A DNA stretch of 64,000 nucleotides from a bacterium (GCA_024742305.1 JANSYQ010000014.1:25966-89965), one strand, 5' to 3'. Counted from the first letter of the stretch, positions 1-8,309 are shown. Numbers and translations: made by a program. Notes: a model not told the origin generated them from the letters alone.

Positions 1-822
1 GGAGATCCGCAATGGCAACCAATTTCGACGTATGAGGGAATGCAAGCGCGATTGAGAAGTGCTTATTTACGGTTCGCAGATTCTGTTCAAGGCTCTGTTT
101 CTCCAGTAGGAGTCGCATGGAAGCATGTTCGAGATAATTACCCGGGAATTCAGTTGTACACTGCCGATGAGTCGCACCCGAGCATTCACGGGTCGTATTT
201 GGCAGCGTGTACTTTTTACACATCCATTTTTAGAAAACCTTGCACCGGTGCAACTTATACCATGGGAATAGACCCTACCATCGCAGGTCAATTACAGGCC
301 GCTGCCGACTTCGTTGTTTTGGACAGTTTGGATCGCTGGAACCTTCACGATCAAGTTGCTCACACGCAAGCCGATTTTGGATTTACGGTTGGAGCCAACG
401 GAGAGGTAAGTTTTGATAATCTCAGCACGAAAGCGCAATCATATTCATGGGATTTTGGCGACGGTCAAACGAGTTCCGATGAAAATCCTGTGATCACGTA
501 CAATTCAAATGGAACGTATACTGTTACACTAACTGCGACTAGTGAGTGCAACGTTGACATTATTACGTATCAGGTAGATGTTCAAACCGCGAGTTTGCAG
601 GAAGGAGCCTTACAAATTGCAAGCCTGAAGTCTTTAGGTAATGGCAAGTTTGAAGTTATTTCAAATATAACTATTGAACAAATTGAGATTTCTGATGCTG
701 CCGGGAACCGGATTCATTCGATATCCAATAATAGCATTGATTTGTCTCAGTGTGCCGCTGGACTTTACCTCGTTCGTGTTATGACAACTGTCGGTGAGGA
801 GGTGTTTAAGTTGAGTCGCTAA
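1..822 (+). CDS. Secreted SGNH-hydrolase-like protein with PKD and T9SS sorting domain (5' end missing)
   Basis: The reading frame is open from base 1, so the gene begins upstream of the window. The first internal Met is at base 40. The N-terminal part seen here (about 110 residues, including DESHPSIHGSYLAACTFY) resembles the C-terminal end of SGNH/DUF4886-type esterases, with an Asp-x-x-His pair that would complete a catalytic triad. It is followed by a PKD domain (bases about 370-585, core SWDFGDGQTSSDENP) and a C-terminal module of about 70 residues ending GLYLVRVMTTVGEEVFKLSR. That end has the form of a T9SS type A sorting domain. The inferred role is a secreted or surface-anchored esterase-like protein. 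The substrate is unknown. The hydrolase assignment is weaker than the PKD and sorting-domain assignments because the N-terminal GDS block is outside the window. Confidence 0.7.
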   Translation, partial: GDPQWQPISTYEGMQARLRSAYLRFADSVQGSVSPVGVAWKHVRDNYPGIQLYTADESHPSIHGSYLAACTFYTSIFRKPCTGATYTMGIDPTIAGQLQAAADFVVLDSLDRWNLHDQVAHTQADFGFTVGANGEVSFDNLSTKAQSYSWDFGDGQTSSDENPVITYNSNGTYTVTLTATSECNVDIITYQVDVQTASLQEGALQIASLKSLGNGKFEVISNITIEQIEISDAAGNRIHSISNNSIDLSQCAAGLYLVRVMTTVGEEVFKLSR

Positions 823-825
823 ATT

Positions 826-1458
826 CTAGCGAATCTCAAATAAATCTTCGTTCGATTTGCGAACCTTCTTTCTGAATTGAGCTTCATCTGCTTCGTGACG
901 AAATCCAACAGGACAGGCGAGTGTTGCGGTTAAGTTCAATTCATCCAGGCCGAGAATTTCATTGTATGCCGATGGGACAAAACCTTCCATGGGTAGCGCG
1001 TCTACACGAAGTGAAGCACATGTATGCATGAGCTGACCTAGAGCAATGTACGTTTGTTTGGAAGTCCATGCGACGATGTCCTCGGTAGATTTATTCTTTA
1101 TCGAATTCACGATTCCGTTGTGAAAACCAATCAAACTATTTGGGTCTGTGCCACGTGTAAGTGAAATCAGCTGTATGTATTTTGCAACATCCGCCTCAGA
1201 TACCTTCGTGTAGGCGCAAAACACGAAAAGATGCGATGCATCCACCACCGGACGTTGACCATGAGAGGCCTCCATCAATGCTTCCCGAATTTCGGGATCG
1301 GTAATGATGAGTACTTTGTACGCTTGCAATCCGTATGAACTCGCCGAAAGTCGAATTGACTCTTTGAGAGTTTCCATTTGTTGTTCCGATAATTTTTTAA
1401 CGGGATCAAACTTTTTGGTGGCATAGCGCCAATTGAGATCGTCGATTATTTGCTGCAC
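826..1458 (-). CDS. NAD(P)H-dependent oxidoreductase, nitroreductase family
   Basis: A protein of 210 residues with the nitroreductase fold. The N-terminus RYATKKFDP is the usual FMN phosphate-binding RR/RYSxRxF-type segment, followed by LSASSYGLQAYKVLII, which matches the conserved flavin-contact region (APSSxxxQPW in relatives). The length is normal for NfsB-type enzymes. Family members are FMN-dependent and reduce nitro compounds, quinones or flavins with NAD(P)H; the true substrate here cannot be told. The start is GTG at 1458. A good TAnnTTTG box lies 16 bases upstream. It is convergent with the preceding gene, only three bases apart. A short inverted repeat (TCGCTA/TAGCGA, 816-832) spans both gene ends but lacks a T-run. 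Confidence 0.88.
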   Translation of the reverse strand: MQQIIDDLNWRYATKKFDPVKKLSEQQMETLKESIRLSASSYGLQAYKVLIITDPEIREALMEASHGQRPVVDASHLFVFCAYTKVSEADVAKYIQLISLTRGTDPNSLIGFHNGIVNSIKNKSTEDIVAWTSKQTYIALGQLMHTCASLRVDALPMEGFVPSAYNEILGLDELNLTATLACPVGFRHEADEAQFRKKVRKSNEDLFEIR

Positions 1459-1474
1459 TTGTAAAAGATTTCTA

Positions 1475-1482
1475 CAAAAATA
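1475..1482 (-). promoter_or_regulatory. Bacteroidota -7 box of the nitroreductase gene
   Basis: On the minus strand this reads TATTTTTG, a full match to the Bacteroidota -7 consensus TAnnTTTG, placed 16 bases before the GTG start. I see no TTG in the expected -33 window, so the call rests on the -7 box and its position. Confidence 0.5.
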
Positions 1483-1543
1483 CGAAGGAAGAGCGAGTTA
1501 GGAGTGGGTTTTATAGTAGGGAATCCGTAATAGGAATAAGCGC

Positions 1544-1948
1544 TTACTGCTTTTCCATTAGCACTTCGTTGATTTTCAGTAGGGAATCTAGGTTTATGGC
1601 ACCAATGCTGTCCAATTCTTGCGGTTCCACGGTAGGAGGGAAGTACCCCATGGCAACTTTTTCAAGGGCTAATTCGGCTGCTAACTCCGCTTTTTCCTGC
1701 GATTGGAAATAATGGATGCCATTGACAGATGGAACAATTTTCTGATCGATTTGCATGCGAGCGCCTTTGTAAAGTTGGTACCCCCAACCTTGTCCTTCGG
1801 TTTCTACCGCACGATACGACCAATCGTTCTTGGTCTCTGACATCGTTTTTCCTTTTGTTGGCTTCGATGATTTCGATTCATCGGTGATTTCCTGAGAACA
1901 ACTAAAGAGTAAAAATGTTAATGCGAAGAATGCGATACTTCTCATCAC
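1544..1948 (-). CDS. DUF4907-type lipoprotein, last gene of the Kelch operon
   Basis: A lipoprotein of 134 residues. The signal peptide MMRSIAFFALTFLLFSC ends in a lipobox with Cys17. The rest has the DUF4907 pattern: WGYQLYKGARMQIDQKIVP, then a KAELAAELALEKVAMG helix, then PPTVEPQEL. DUF4907 proteins are small, usually lipidated, of unknown function, and in my recollection often sit beside Kelch genes in Flavobacteriia. The ATG overlaps the end of the preceding Kelch gene by four bases (1945-1948), so translation is probably coupled. It is the only member of this operon that is a lipoprotein rather than a T9SS substrate, which makes it a candidate anchor or partner for the Kelch proteins. 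That role is inference. Confidence 0.8.
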   Translation of the reverse strand: MMRSIAFFALTFLLFSCSQEITDESKSSKPTKGKTMSETKNDWSYRAVETEGQGWGYQLYKGARMQIDQKIVPSVNGIHYFQSQEKAELAAELALEKVAMGYFPPTVEPQELDSIGAINLDSLLKINEVLMEKQ

Positions 1949-3144
1949 TTGAACTGAATTTTTTCGACGTGAACTTCACCCGAATGTTTACGCGTAAAGT
2001 AAGCAAGATACGTTCCTGATGGCAAATTTCCTCGCTCTACAATGTATCCGTGGGGCGTTTTTAGAATATTTGATGGAGAAACCGAAGTTTTTCCGTCCAT
2101 TGAAACAATGTTCAAATCAAAATCATTGTACTCTGACTCGATGGTAATTTTATCGGTCGCCGGATTCGGATAGACTTTTACGTCAAGATCAGGAATTTCA
2201 TCAACGTTGAGAATGCGCAAATAAGCGTACATGTCATCTTGGAAGGACCCATTGAAGCCTGTCCCTACAAACGCGAAATTATTTAAAAGGAAGACGGCTG
2301 CGTTCGAGCGCCCTGGGCCAGGATAATTGGCTCTTTGTACCCAAGAATCTGCATAATAGTTGTATTCCCACAAATCGTTTTTGTAATCAAAATTGATGTC
2401 TTCTCCCATGCAGATGAACCCTGATGGAAACTGCCCCCAGCCTACTGCGCCTTTCCTTGGTGTCCCTGGGAAATCTGTTTTCTGCGTCCAAGAGTCAGTG
2501 GAAGGTTCGTACTGCCAAAAATCAACGAGCATCACTCCGTCGTCACCAGTTCCTATGTATCCTTGATCGCCCATGCTAAACCCAACGGCTTCTTTTCTGG
2601 CTGTTCCTCCAAAATCGTTGAGTTGTGTCCATAAATTGGTAGCTGGATCATAGCTATACATGTCCTTCTGAAGTCCATTTGCATCAATTCCAGTGCCGAT
2701 GTACGCAAGATCGTTGATTACAAATGAAACTGCTTGTCGTCTTGGAGAACCAATGAAGTTAGCGCGTTGTGACCACGTTTCCGTTGCAGGATCGTATTCC
2801 CACAGATCCCCAAAAAATGGATTGGTTGTTCCTTGTCCTAAACAGACATAACCTTTGTTATTGATAGCAAAAGAACAGGCGGAACCGCGTTCCAAACCAT
2901 CACCGGAAAGTCCCCCAATGGATAGTTCATCGTCCCAATCGTCGGTCCAAAAGTCGTACGAGTACATTTTTCTTCGGAAGCCATCGTGGTCTAGACCTCC
3001 CATCATGTAGCCTTCGCCATTTAAAACAAAAGTGGATGCAACAGATCGTGGCTGACCGTTCACTGAGTCCTTAGTGGTCCAAGCGCCTTGCGAAAAACTT
3101 ATGGTAGTTGCTGCACAAGCAAGTAGGGTTAACAGAATACGCAT
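1945..3144 (-). CDS. Secreted six-bladed Kelch protein with T9SS sorting domain (copy 4 of 4)
   Basis: A protein of 399 residues with signal peptide MRILLTLLACAATTISFSQG. Six Kelch-type repeats follow, each with a W-x-Q-x-x-x-F-x-G-x-x-R segment, a hydrophobic strand, a YxGTG-type turn and a D-x-W-E-Y-x-P step (for example WTQLNDFGGTARKEAVGF and WTQKTDFPGTPRKGAVGW). The C-terminus from about residue 315 (VKVYPNPATDKITIESEYND onward) is a T9SS type A sorting domain. Six repeats predict one closed beta-propeller. It is separated by three bases from the upstream Kelch copy and overlaps the DUF4907 gene by four bases. The second repeat is atypical (WDDELSIGGLSGDG). No catalytic residues were recognised, so a binding rather than enzymatic role is more likely. 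Confidence 0.9.
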   Translation of the reverse strand: MRILLTLLACAATTISFSQGAWTTKDSVNGQPRSVASTFVLNGEGYMMGGLDHDGFRRKMYSYDFWTDDWDDELSIGGLSGDGLERGSACSFAINNKGYVCLGQGTTNPFFGDLWEYDPATETWSQRANFIGSPRRQAVSFVINDLAYIGTGIDANGLQKDMYSYDPATNLWTQLNDFGGTARKEAVGFSMGDQGYIGTGDDGVMLVDFWQYEPSTDSWTQKTDFPGTPRKGAVGWGQFPSGFICMGEDINFDYKNDLWEYNYYADSWVQRANYPGPGRSNAAVFLLNNFAFVGTGFNGSFQDDMYAYLRILNVDEIPDLDVKVYPNPATDKITIESEYNDFDLNIVSMDGKTSVSPSNILKTPHGYIVERGNLPSGTYLAYFTRKHSGEVHVEKIQFK

Positions 3145-3147
3145 GGC

Positions 3148-4359
3148 TTATTGAATTGTAATGGATGAATTTGCTGTTCGATTTCCACTAGAAACCAAAA
3201 TTCTGTACTGGCCGGAAGGAAGATCACTTACCGCTAGTTCATTCGTGTGTTGAACGGTGCGAACTTGCTCACCTAGCATATTAATCAACGCGATGGATTC
3301 TGCTTCGAATGACGATTTCACGTGAATCACCTCGCTCGCTGGGTTCGGATATACAGAGATTTCTAGCTCTTCCTCTTCCAGTCCTAACGTCCACATTGGA
3401 TGGTATTCGTGAATACTCATTTTCTTACCGGACACTCCTTTTCCTGTTCCGACGTAAGCGCGACTACCGAGTACAAACGCTACGGCATTTTTTCGTGGGC
3501 TACCACCATATTCGGCGCGCACGGACCAAGAATTGTCAAATGGATTGTACTCCCATAGATCATCAAGCATTCCACCATTCGTTCCCATACAAACATATCC
3601 TCGATCAGCGATAGTAAACGTTACTGCACTTGCTCTTGCGCTTGCCGGTAAATCTGCACGCTGTGCCCATGAGTTGGTTGATGGTTTGTACTCCCACCAA
3701 TCTTGGCGGTACAAATCTTGATCGGTACCAAGTCCTACGTAACCTTTTCCATCAACGGCAAGCGCTGATAATTGATAGCGAACTCCGCCTGGGAAACTTG
3801 CCATTGTAGACCAAGAATCTGTTGCAGGAGAGTACTTGTACATAGCAGCGGTGTAATTGTTGGGGCCGTGTTTTCCGGCTACAACGTATGCTTCATCATT
3901 CACAACAAAACAAGCACCGAAGTACATTCCTCCTCCATTGTTACCGGGGAAACTCGCTCTTGTCGTCCATGAGTTCGAAACTGGATCATACCGCCAGTTG
4001 TCACTCAATTTGGTCGCTCCGACATCTGTGGCATTGGCTGTATTCATTCCAGTGGTGATGTAGCCATAGTTTCCAATTCCGAATCCAATAGCGTTCCTGC
4101 GTTCTGAACCGGGAAGGTTGGCCATTTGCGTCCATGAATCTGTCAATTCGTTGTAGCGCCATAAATCTTTACGAACGATTTCCGCAGTGTCTACACCTGT
4201 ACCTAAATAAGCTACACCATTCACCGTGAAAGCTACGGCACGTTCTCTTTTCAGACCGGTAAAATCATTCTTTTTGATCCACGAGTTTGGAACTGGTGGA
4301 CTTTGACCGAAGGTGAATCCCGCGATCATAACAAATAGTATTAGTAGGGTTTGTTTCAT
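3148..4359 (-). CDS. Secreted six-bladed Kelch protein with T9SS sorting domain (copy 3 of 4)
   Basis: A protein of 403 residues with signal peptide MKQTLLILFVMIAGFTFGQS. It contains six Kelch repeats beginning at WIKKNDFTGLKRERAVAF, WTQMANLPGSERRNAIGF, WTTRASFPG, WSTMASFPGGVRY, WAQRADLPASARASAVTF and WSVRAEYGGSPRKNAVAF. A T9SS type A sorting domain starts near residue 328 (ISVYPNPASEVIHV) and ends SGQYRILVSSGNRTANSSIT-IQ. It lies one base after the upstream paralogue and three bases before the next, which strongly suggests a single transcript. Blade sequences resemble the neighbouring copies more than generic Kelch proteins, so the array probably arose by local duplication. The ligand is unknown. 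Confidence 0.9.
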   Translation of the reverse strand: MKQTLLILFVMIAGFTFGQSPPVPNSWIKKNDFTGLKRERAVAFTVNGVAYLGTGVDTAEIVRKDLWRYNELTDSWTQMANLPGSERRNAIGFGIGNYGYITTGMNTANATDVGATKLSDNWRYDPVSNSWTTRASFPGNNGGGMYFGACFVVNDEAYVVAGKHGPNNYTAAMYKYSPATDSWSTMASFPGGVRYQLSALAVDGKGYVGLGTDQDLYRQDWWEYKPSTNSWAQRADLPASARASAVTFTIADRGYVCMGTNGGMLDDLWEYNPFDNSWSVRAEYGGSPRKNAVAFVLGSRAYVGTGKGVSGKKMSIHEYHPMWTLGLEEEELEISVYPNPASEVIHVKSSFEAESIALINMLGEQVRTVQHTNELAVSDLPSGQYRILVSSGNRTANSSITIQ

Positions 4360-4360
4360 C

Positions 4361-5512
4361 TTATTGGAAGATTAATTTTTTAGTTCCTAGGTAGTGCTCC
4401 TTCACTTGGATGTGTGCAAAATACTGACCTACTGGTAAGTTCTCGCGCTCAATTCTGATAGATCCGTTGTTGGATGTTAGTCTTTGTACCGTTTGTCCTG
4501 TAGCGTCTAAAAGGTCGACACTGAATTGATCGTATCCTTCTAAGTCAATAGTTACATGATCTATAGCTGGATTCGGGTACAGATTTACCTTTTCAAGACT
4601 TAGGTAGTCCGTGGATAAGTACAATTCTGAATCAAATTCCCAAAAATCGGCGAAATTGGTTCCGTTGGTTCCGGTTCCGCAGTAAGATCTGTCGCCAATT
4701 GAAAAAGCAGCACCAAATCTTCGACTTGTCCCTGGAAATTCTTCCAGCATTGTCCAAGTATTCAAGAATGGGTCGTATTCCCAAACTTCATCGGTCACAT
4801 TTGAAAGTCCACCTCCGTAACCAGCGATAACATATAACTTACCACGTTGCGTAAAGTTCATGGAAGCGGCTGTTGCAATTCCCGGGAATCCGGCACGTAA
4901 CACCCATTGATTGGTCGTTGCTTTATATTCATAGAACCCACCTGAAGTTCTTACGTATCCTTTTTCACCCAAAGAAAACGCACCCATCCAAGTGGAAAGT
5001 CCGAATGGAAGGTTCCCAAGATAGTTCCATGTATTGTTCGAGGTGTCAAATTCATACAAATTGCCTGATCGCATCGCGTAGCCCTTGTCTTCAATAACGA
5101 AACCTTCTGTGTTAGAAAAAGATTCAGGTGCTGTTGCGACGGTGGTCCAAGTATTTGTTTTTGGATCGTATCGATGTACATCAGGATCATTAAATGCACC
5201 TCCAGTGATGTACGCGTAATCGCCAATCCCTAATGTTAGAACACCGTAGTTTCCGGCTGAGGTTCCGCCAATGTAGTCGGCTTTTTGCGTCCATGCGTTA
5301 GTTGATGGGTCGTATTCCCACCAGTCTTTCAATACAATATTGACGCCAGTACCATTATAATGTCCTAGCCCCATGTATCCTTTGTTGCCAATCGCACATC
5401 CTGTTCCACGGTGTCTGCCTGCGCCTGCCATGTCGGCACGTTTGATCCAGCCTGCGTCGGCGTTATCAGCAAAGCAAAAAAGAATCGCTATTAATAAGGT
5501 CAATCGTCTCAT
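4361..5512 (-). CDS. Secreted six-bladed Kelch protein with T9SS sorting domain (copy 2 of 4)
   Basis: A protein of 383 residues, the shortest of the four copies. Signal peptide MRRLTLLIAILFCFADNADA. Its first blade (WIKRADMAGAGRHRG...YMGLGHYNG...DWWEYDPSTNAWTQKADY) is nearly the same as the first blade of the gene just upstream, evidence of recent duplication of that segment. Blades three to five are more divergent (WTTVATAPESFSN, WNYLGNLPFG, WVLRAGFPG). The last blade ends CGTGTNGTNFADFWEFD, again echoing the upstream copy. The T9SS type A domain starts at VNLYPNPAIDHVTIDL. The start codon overlaps the stop of the upstream gene by four bases (5509-5512). Confidence 0.9.
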   Translation of the reverse strand: MRRLTLLIAILFCFADNADAGWIKRADMAGAGRHRGTGCAIGNKGYMGLGHYNGTGVNIVLKDWWEYDPSTNAWTQKADYIGGTSAGNYGVLTLGIGDYAYITGGAFNDPDVHRYDPKTNTWTTVATAPESFSNTEGFVIEDKGYAMRSGNLYEFDTSNNTWNYLGNLPFGLSTWMGAFSLGEKGYVRTSGGFYEYKATTNQWVLRAGFPGIATAASMNFTQRGKLYVIAGYGGGLSNVTDEVWEYDPFLNTWTMLEEFPGTSRRFGAAFSIGDRSYCGTGTNGTNFADFWEFDSELYLSTDYLSLEKVNLYPNPAIDHVTIDLEGYDQFSVDLLDATGQTVQRLTSNNGSIRIERENLPVGQYFAHIQVKEHYLGTKKLIFQ

Positions 5513-6741
5513 TTGTTCACAATAATTTTTCCGGTTTTAATGGGAGAATCGTTGTAGGCTATCGAGTAGATATACTGCCCGTTTTGCCAATTTTGTGTTT
5601 CAATTCGGTTGTCTCCAAGCACTACCTTTTCATCGTATACTTTTTGTCCAACAAGATTGTGAATTTGAATAGATAGGTTCTTTGGGGAAACATCCGGGAA
5701 GTTCTCAATAGAAATGTTGACGTGATCGGAAGCCGGGTTAGGGAACGCTTGCACCGCTATTTGATCAATGCTTTTTTCAATCACCGAAAGTGCAAGGTCG
5801 TATCTCCAAAAATCCTTAAAGTTGGTGCCGTTTGTTCCGAGTCCAACGTAGGCAAAACCATTTAACGTGGTTGCAGACATATATCTTCTTGCTGTACCTG
5901 GGAACTCTTCCAGCTCGATCCATTGATCAAGAGAAGGGTCGTATTCCCAAAAGTCCTTGTAATTATCTCCAGACGAAATGGTAACACCAGTAATGACATA
6001 TCCTTTCCCGTTCAAACCGAATCCAGTGGATTCCATTCGTGGTCTCGGTCCGTTTAGTGGATCAATTCCTACATCTGCTATTGGTGTCCATGTATCCGTT
6101 GTTGGATCGTACTTATAGAAGTCGGTGCTCGACCAACCTTGGCTGTAGCGATATCCAGTGCCAACATAGCCGTAACCGTCGAGTGAAAACCCGATAGCTG
6201 ACATTCTAGCTCCACCGGGTACATTAGCTACTTGCGTCCAACTATCTGTTGGGGGGTGGTAGCGATACATATCCTGAGAACTGCTTCCTGTGCCGATGTA
6301 TCCATATTCCCCAATAGCAAAGCCAACCGCTCCTCGTCTTCCCGAACCGGGAAAATCTGTGAGTTGTGTCCAAGTATTGTTGGTTGCGTCGTATTTAAAG
6401 AAATCCTTAACGAGAACGCTTCCTGAAGGAGATATTCGTCCTGTTCCCACGTACCCAATGTCATCAATGGTGAATCCTGCAGCATGATAACAAATTCCGC
6501 CTAAATAGTCCGCTTTTTGTGTCCAAGCATTAGTTGATGGATCGTATTCCCACCAATCATCAAACAAAATATTCGGGCCAGCACCGTTGTAGTGACCAAG
6601 TCCGGCATAAATTTTATTTCCAATAGTAAGCATTGTTGTACGGTGTCTCGCTTCGCCACCAAAATCGGACTTTTGTGTCCAAATTGCACCGAACGAGTAA
6701 CTTCCAGCTAGAAGCGACAGTATGAGTAGCAATTGTTTCAT
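5509..6741 (-). CDS. Secreted six-bladed Kelch protein with T9SS sorting domain (copy 1 of 4)
   Basis: A protein of 410 residues with signal peptide MKQLLLILSLLAGSYSFGA. Six regular Kelch blades: WTQKSDFGGEARHR, WTQKADYLGG, WTQLTDFPGSGRRGAVGF, WTQVANVPGGARMSAIGF, WTPIADVG-GPRPRMESTGF and WIELEEFPGTARRY. The C-terminal T9SS type A domain (VQAFPNPASDHVNISI onward) is longer than in the sister genes. The gene overlaps the GEVED gene upstream by four bases (6738-6741) and the next Kelch gene by four bases, so all are probably translated from one mRNA with coupling. This copy has the cleanest blade periodicity and is the best reference for the family in this locus. Confidence 0.9.
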   Translation of the reverse strand: MKQLLLILSLLAGSYSFGAIWTQKSDFGGEARHRTTMLTIGNKIYAGLGHYNGAGPNILFDDWWEYDPSTNAWTQKADYLGGICYHAAGFTIDDIGYVGTGRISPSGSVLVKDFFKYDATNNTWTQLTDFPGSGRRGAVGFAIGEYGYIGTGSSSQDMYRYHPPTDSWTQVANVPGGARMSAIGFSLDGYGYVGTGYRYSQGWSSTDFYKYDPTTDTWTPIADVGIDPLNGPRPRMESTGFGLNGKGYVITGVTISSGDNYKDFWEYDPSLDQWIELEEFPGTARRYMSATTLNGFAYVGLGTNGTNFKDFWRYDLALSVIEKSIDQIAVQAFPNPASDHVNISIENFPDVSPKNLSIQIHNLVGQKVYDEKVVLGDNRIETQNWQNGQYIYSIAYNDSPIKTGKIIVNK

Positions 6742-7874
6742 TCGAGAATTAGTTTTTGTTGCAACACTTGTTGGTCGTCTGTTAGCGTAATCATGTACAT
6801 TCCCCTCGGCAAGTGCGATACGTTTACTTCAATATCGTTGTTCAAAATCGTTTCATAAACGATTCGCCCTTGCATCGAGAAGAATTGTAGGGTTCCTTTT
6901 TGTTTCGTGTCGAAATAAATAATGTCACTGGCTGGATTCGGATGCATACCGATGGTGTTGATAGCATTTTCCGTAAGATTCAAAGATCCTTCTGTGACAA
7001 CGATAGTGTAGTCGCCAGATTCCAATCCCCAACCTTCTACTACTGCGAAAAGAGTATCATGACCCGCCGTAGAAAACTCAACTTCTGAAGCTGTTCCACA
7101 GTTGCCGGCATCATCGTTGCCATAAATCGCCATTCCATTTTGGTCTTGAATCGAGAGGAAGGTATCAAAAGTGGATCCGCAGAGCGATACTTTGATAGCG
7201 CCAAGTCCGTTCGGGACAATTTTATAGAACACGTCTGGCGAATTGTATGCATCGCTCTGACTTGTGTAGCATACCGCTGAGCTGTGATTCTCTGAATACG
7301 GAATGTTTGGCACTAAGCGGGCATTCAAACGATCGTCTCCTATATAACTTGAGCAATCAATTCCACCAGTTAAAGTAACGTTGAAATCTGTTACGGATCC
7401 CCACGTAAAAGATGCACATGGGTCCAGTGGTAATGAAAGTTGTTCTGCTTGCATTACTCGCATTCGGTGTGTTCCTGCAATGATATTGGCTGGAATGGTA
7501 ACTACATAAGTCGTTGGTGATGCCATCGGTAGACCTGACCAAGTTAGTACGGATTCCGAAGCTTCGAAAACATTGTTTCCGTTGTAATCGATCCAAACTT
7601 CTGCTACGCTACTGAAGTTTCCTCCACATGTACCAAACTGAACGTTTAGACTGTATGAGGCTCCTGCGCTTAGAGTGACTGTTTCTGATGTGTGATGTTG
7701 GACTCCTGCCACGCCCGGACATCCGGTAAAATTTATACTTCCTGAGGCACCAACGATGGATAGCGATTCAAGATTGGAGTCTGCCGTGGAAGAAGGTCCG
7801 CCAGTTGTACAATATTGCGAATAGGCGGAATTGCCCAGTAGAAGTAGGGATGCGAAAAATGCAATTGGTTTCAT
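6738..7874 (-). CDS. GEVED-domain secreted protein with T9SS sorting domain, first gene of the Kelch operon
   Basis: A protein of 378 residues when started at the ATG at 7874 (MKPIAFFASLLLLGNSAYSQ), which gives a proper signal peptide at the N-terminus. An upstream in-frame ATG at 7928 would add 18 unsuitable residues. After the signal comes a GEVED domain (YCTTGGPSSTADSNLE...VWIDYNGNNVFEASESV...MRVMQAEQ), a second beta-sandwich module that looks like a pre-peptidase C-terminal (PPC) type domain (about residues 190-300, Cys-containing), and a T9SS type A domain from GMHPNPASDIIYF. It likely adheres to or binds glycans or peptides at the surface. As the promoter-proximal gene it sits beside the direct-repeat spacer at 7892-7995. 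Confidence 0.85.
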   Translation of the reverse strand: MKPIAFFASLLLLGNSAYSQYCTTGGPSSTADSNLESLSIVGASGSINFTGCPGVAGVQHHTSETVTLSAGASYSLNVQFGTCGGNFSSVAEVWIDYNGNNVFEASESVLTWSGLPMASPTTYVVTIPANIIAGTHRMRVMQAEQLSLPLDPCASFTWGSVTDFNVTLTGGIDCSSYIGDDRLNARLVPNIPYSENHSSAVCYTSQSDAYNSPDVFYKIVPNGLGAIKVSLCGSTFDTFLSIQDQNGMAIYGNDDAGNCGTASEVEFSTAGHDTLFAVVEGWGLESGDYTIVVTEGSLNLTENAINTIGMHPNPASDIIYFDTKQKGTLQFFSMQGRIVYETILNNDIEVNVSHLPRGMYMITLTDDQQVLQQKLILE

Positions 7875-7891
7875 AATGTAAGTAGTACTTA

Positions 7892-7995
7892 ACAATTCGT
7901 TAATATATCGAAAATAATATAGTAACACATAGAAAGGACGATGAAAAAAAGCAAGAAGTTGTATGGCAATATTAATTAACTACAATTCGTTAATA
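7892..7995. repeat. Pair of 14-bp direct repeats in the divergent spacer
   Basis: The sequence ACAATTCGTTAATA occurs at 7892-7905 and again at 7982-7995, 90 bases apart, in the spacer between the divergently transcribed Kelch operon and the small gene at 8070. The spacer is AT-rich. The copies could be regulator binding sites, or chance in AT-rich DNA. Confidence 0.5.
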
Positions 7996-8009
7996 ACTTT
8001 TAGTTAACA

Positions 8010-8043
8010 TTGGTCGAAAATTTGAAAACGACTTGCATATTTG
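8010..8043 (+). promoter_or_regulatory. Possible promoter of the 56-residue protein gene
   Basis: A TTG at 8010-8012 and CATATTTG at 8036-8043 (seven of eight positions of TAnnTTTG) are separated by 23 bases, the upper end of the spacing accepted for Flavobacterium promoters. Transcription would start about 22 bases before the ATG at 8070. Confidence 0.35.
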
Positions 8044-8069
8044 TAAACTCACATTATAATAATCACGCC

Positions 8070-8240
8070 ATGACAACAGAAACTACCTTGCAAGAAGAAA
8101 TTGAAGCACTAAAAGCTAAATTGACTGGTGATATGTTCCAGGATATGGAAATCAAAGACCAGATTCATAACCTTGAAATGAAGTTGAAGGGCGTGAAACC
8201 AATGGATAGCCATTTTGACTGCGTAGGTTGCGGATCTTAA
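8070..8240 (+). CDS. Conserved small Bacteroidota protein (56 residues) with C-terminal CxxC
   Basis: The start is taken at 8070 (MTTETTLQEEIEALKAKLTG). An in-frame ATG at 8010 would add 20 residues that do not look coding and would contain the promoter. The protein is a predicted helical hairpin, with a charged coiled-coil-like first helix and then DMEIKDQIHNLEMKL, ending in DSHFDCVGCGS. I recall closely similar short proteins of unknown function across Flavobacteriia, which supports it as a real gene despite its size. The Cys-x-x-Cys could bind a metal or be redox active. A strong terminator follows 21 bases after the stop, so it forms a monocistronic unit. Confidence 0.75.
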   Translation: MTTETTLQEEIEALKAKLTGDMFQDMEIKDQIHNLEMKLKGVKPMDSHFDCVGCGS

Positions 8241-8261
8241 CTCCAACCCTTAACGATATTT

Positions 8262-8292
8262 AAAGGAAGACTACTTGGTCTTCCTTTTTTTT
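8262..8292 (+). terminator. Intrinsic terminator of the small-protein gene
   Basis: A perfect 10-bp stem (AAAGGAAGAC / GTCTTCCTTT) with loop TACTTG is followed by a run of T at 8285-8292. This is a textbook Rho-independent terminator. Confidence 0.9.
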
Positions 8293-8309
8293 GATCGTAA
8301 CTTACGTGA

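Noticed and set aside
816..832. Bidirectional terminator between the first two genes
   Set aside because: The six-pair inverted repeat has no T-run on either side, so it cannot be supported as an intrinsic terminator.
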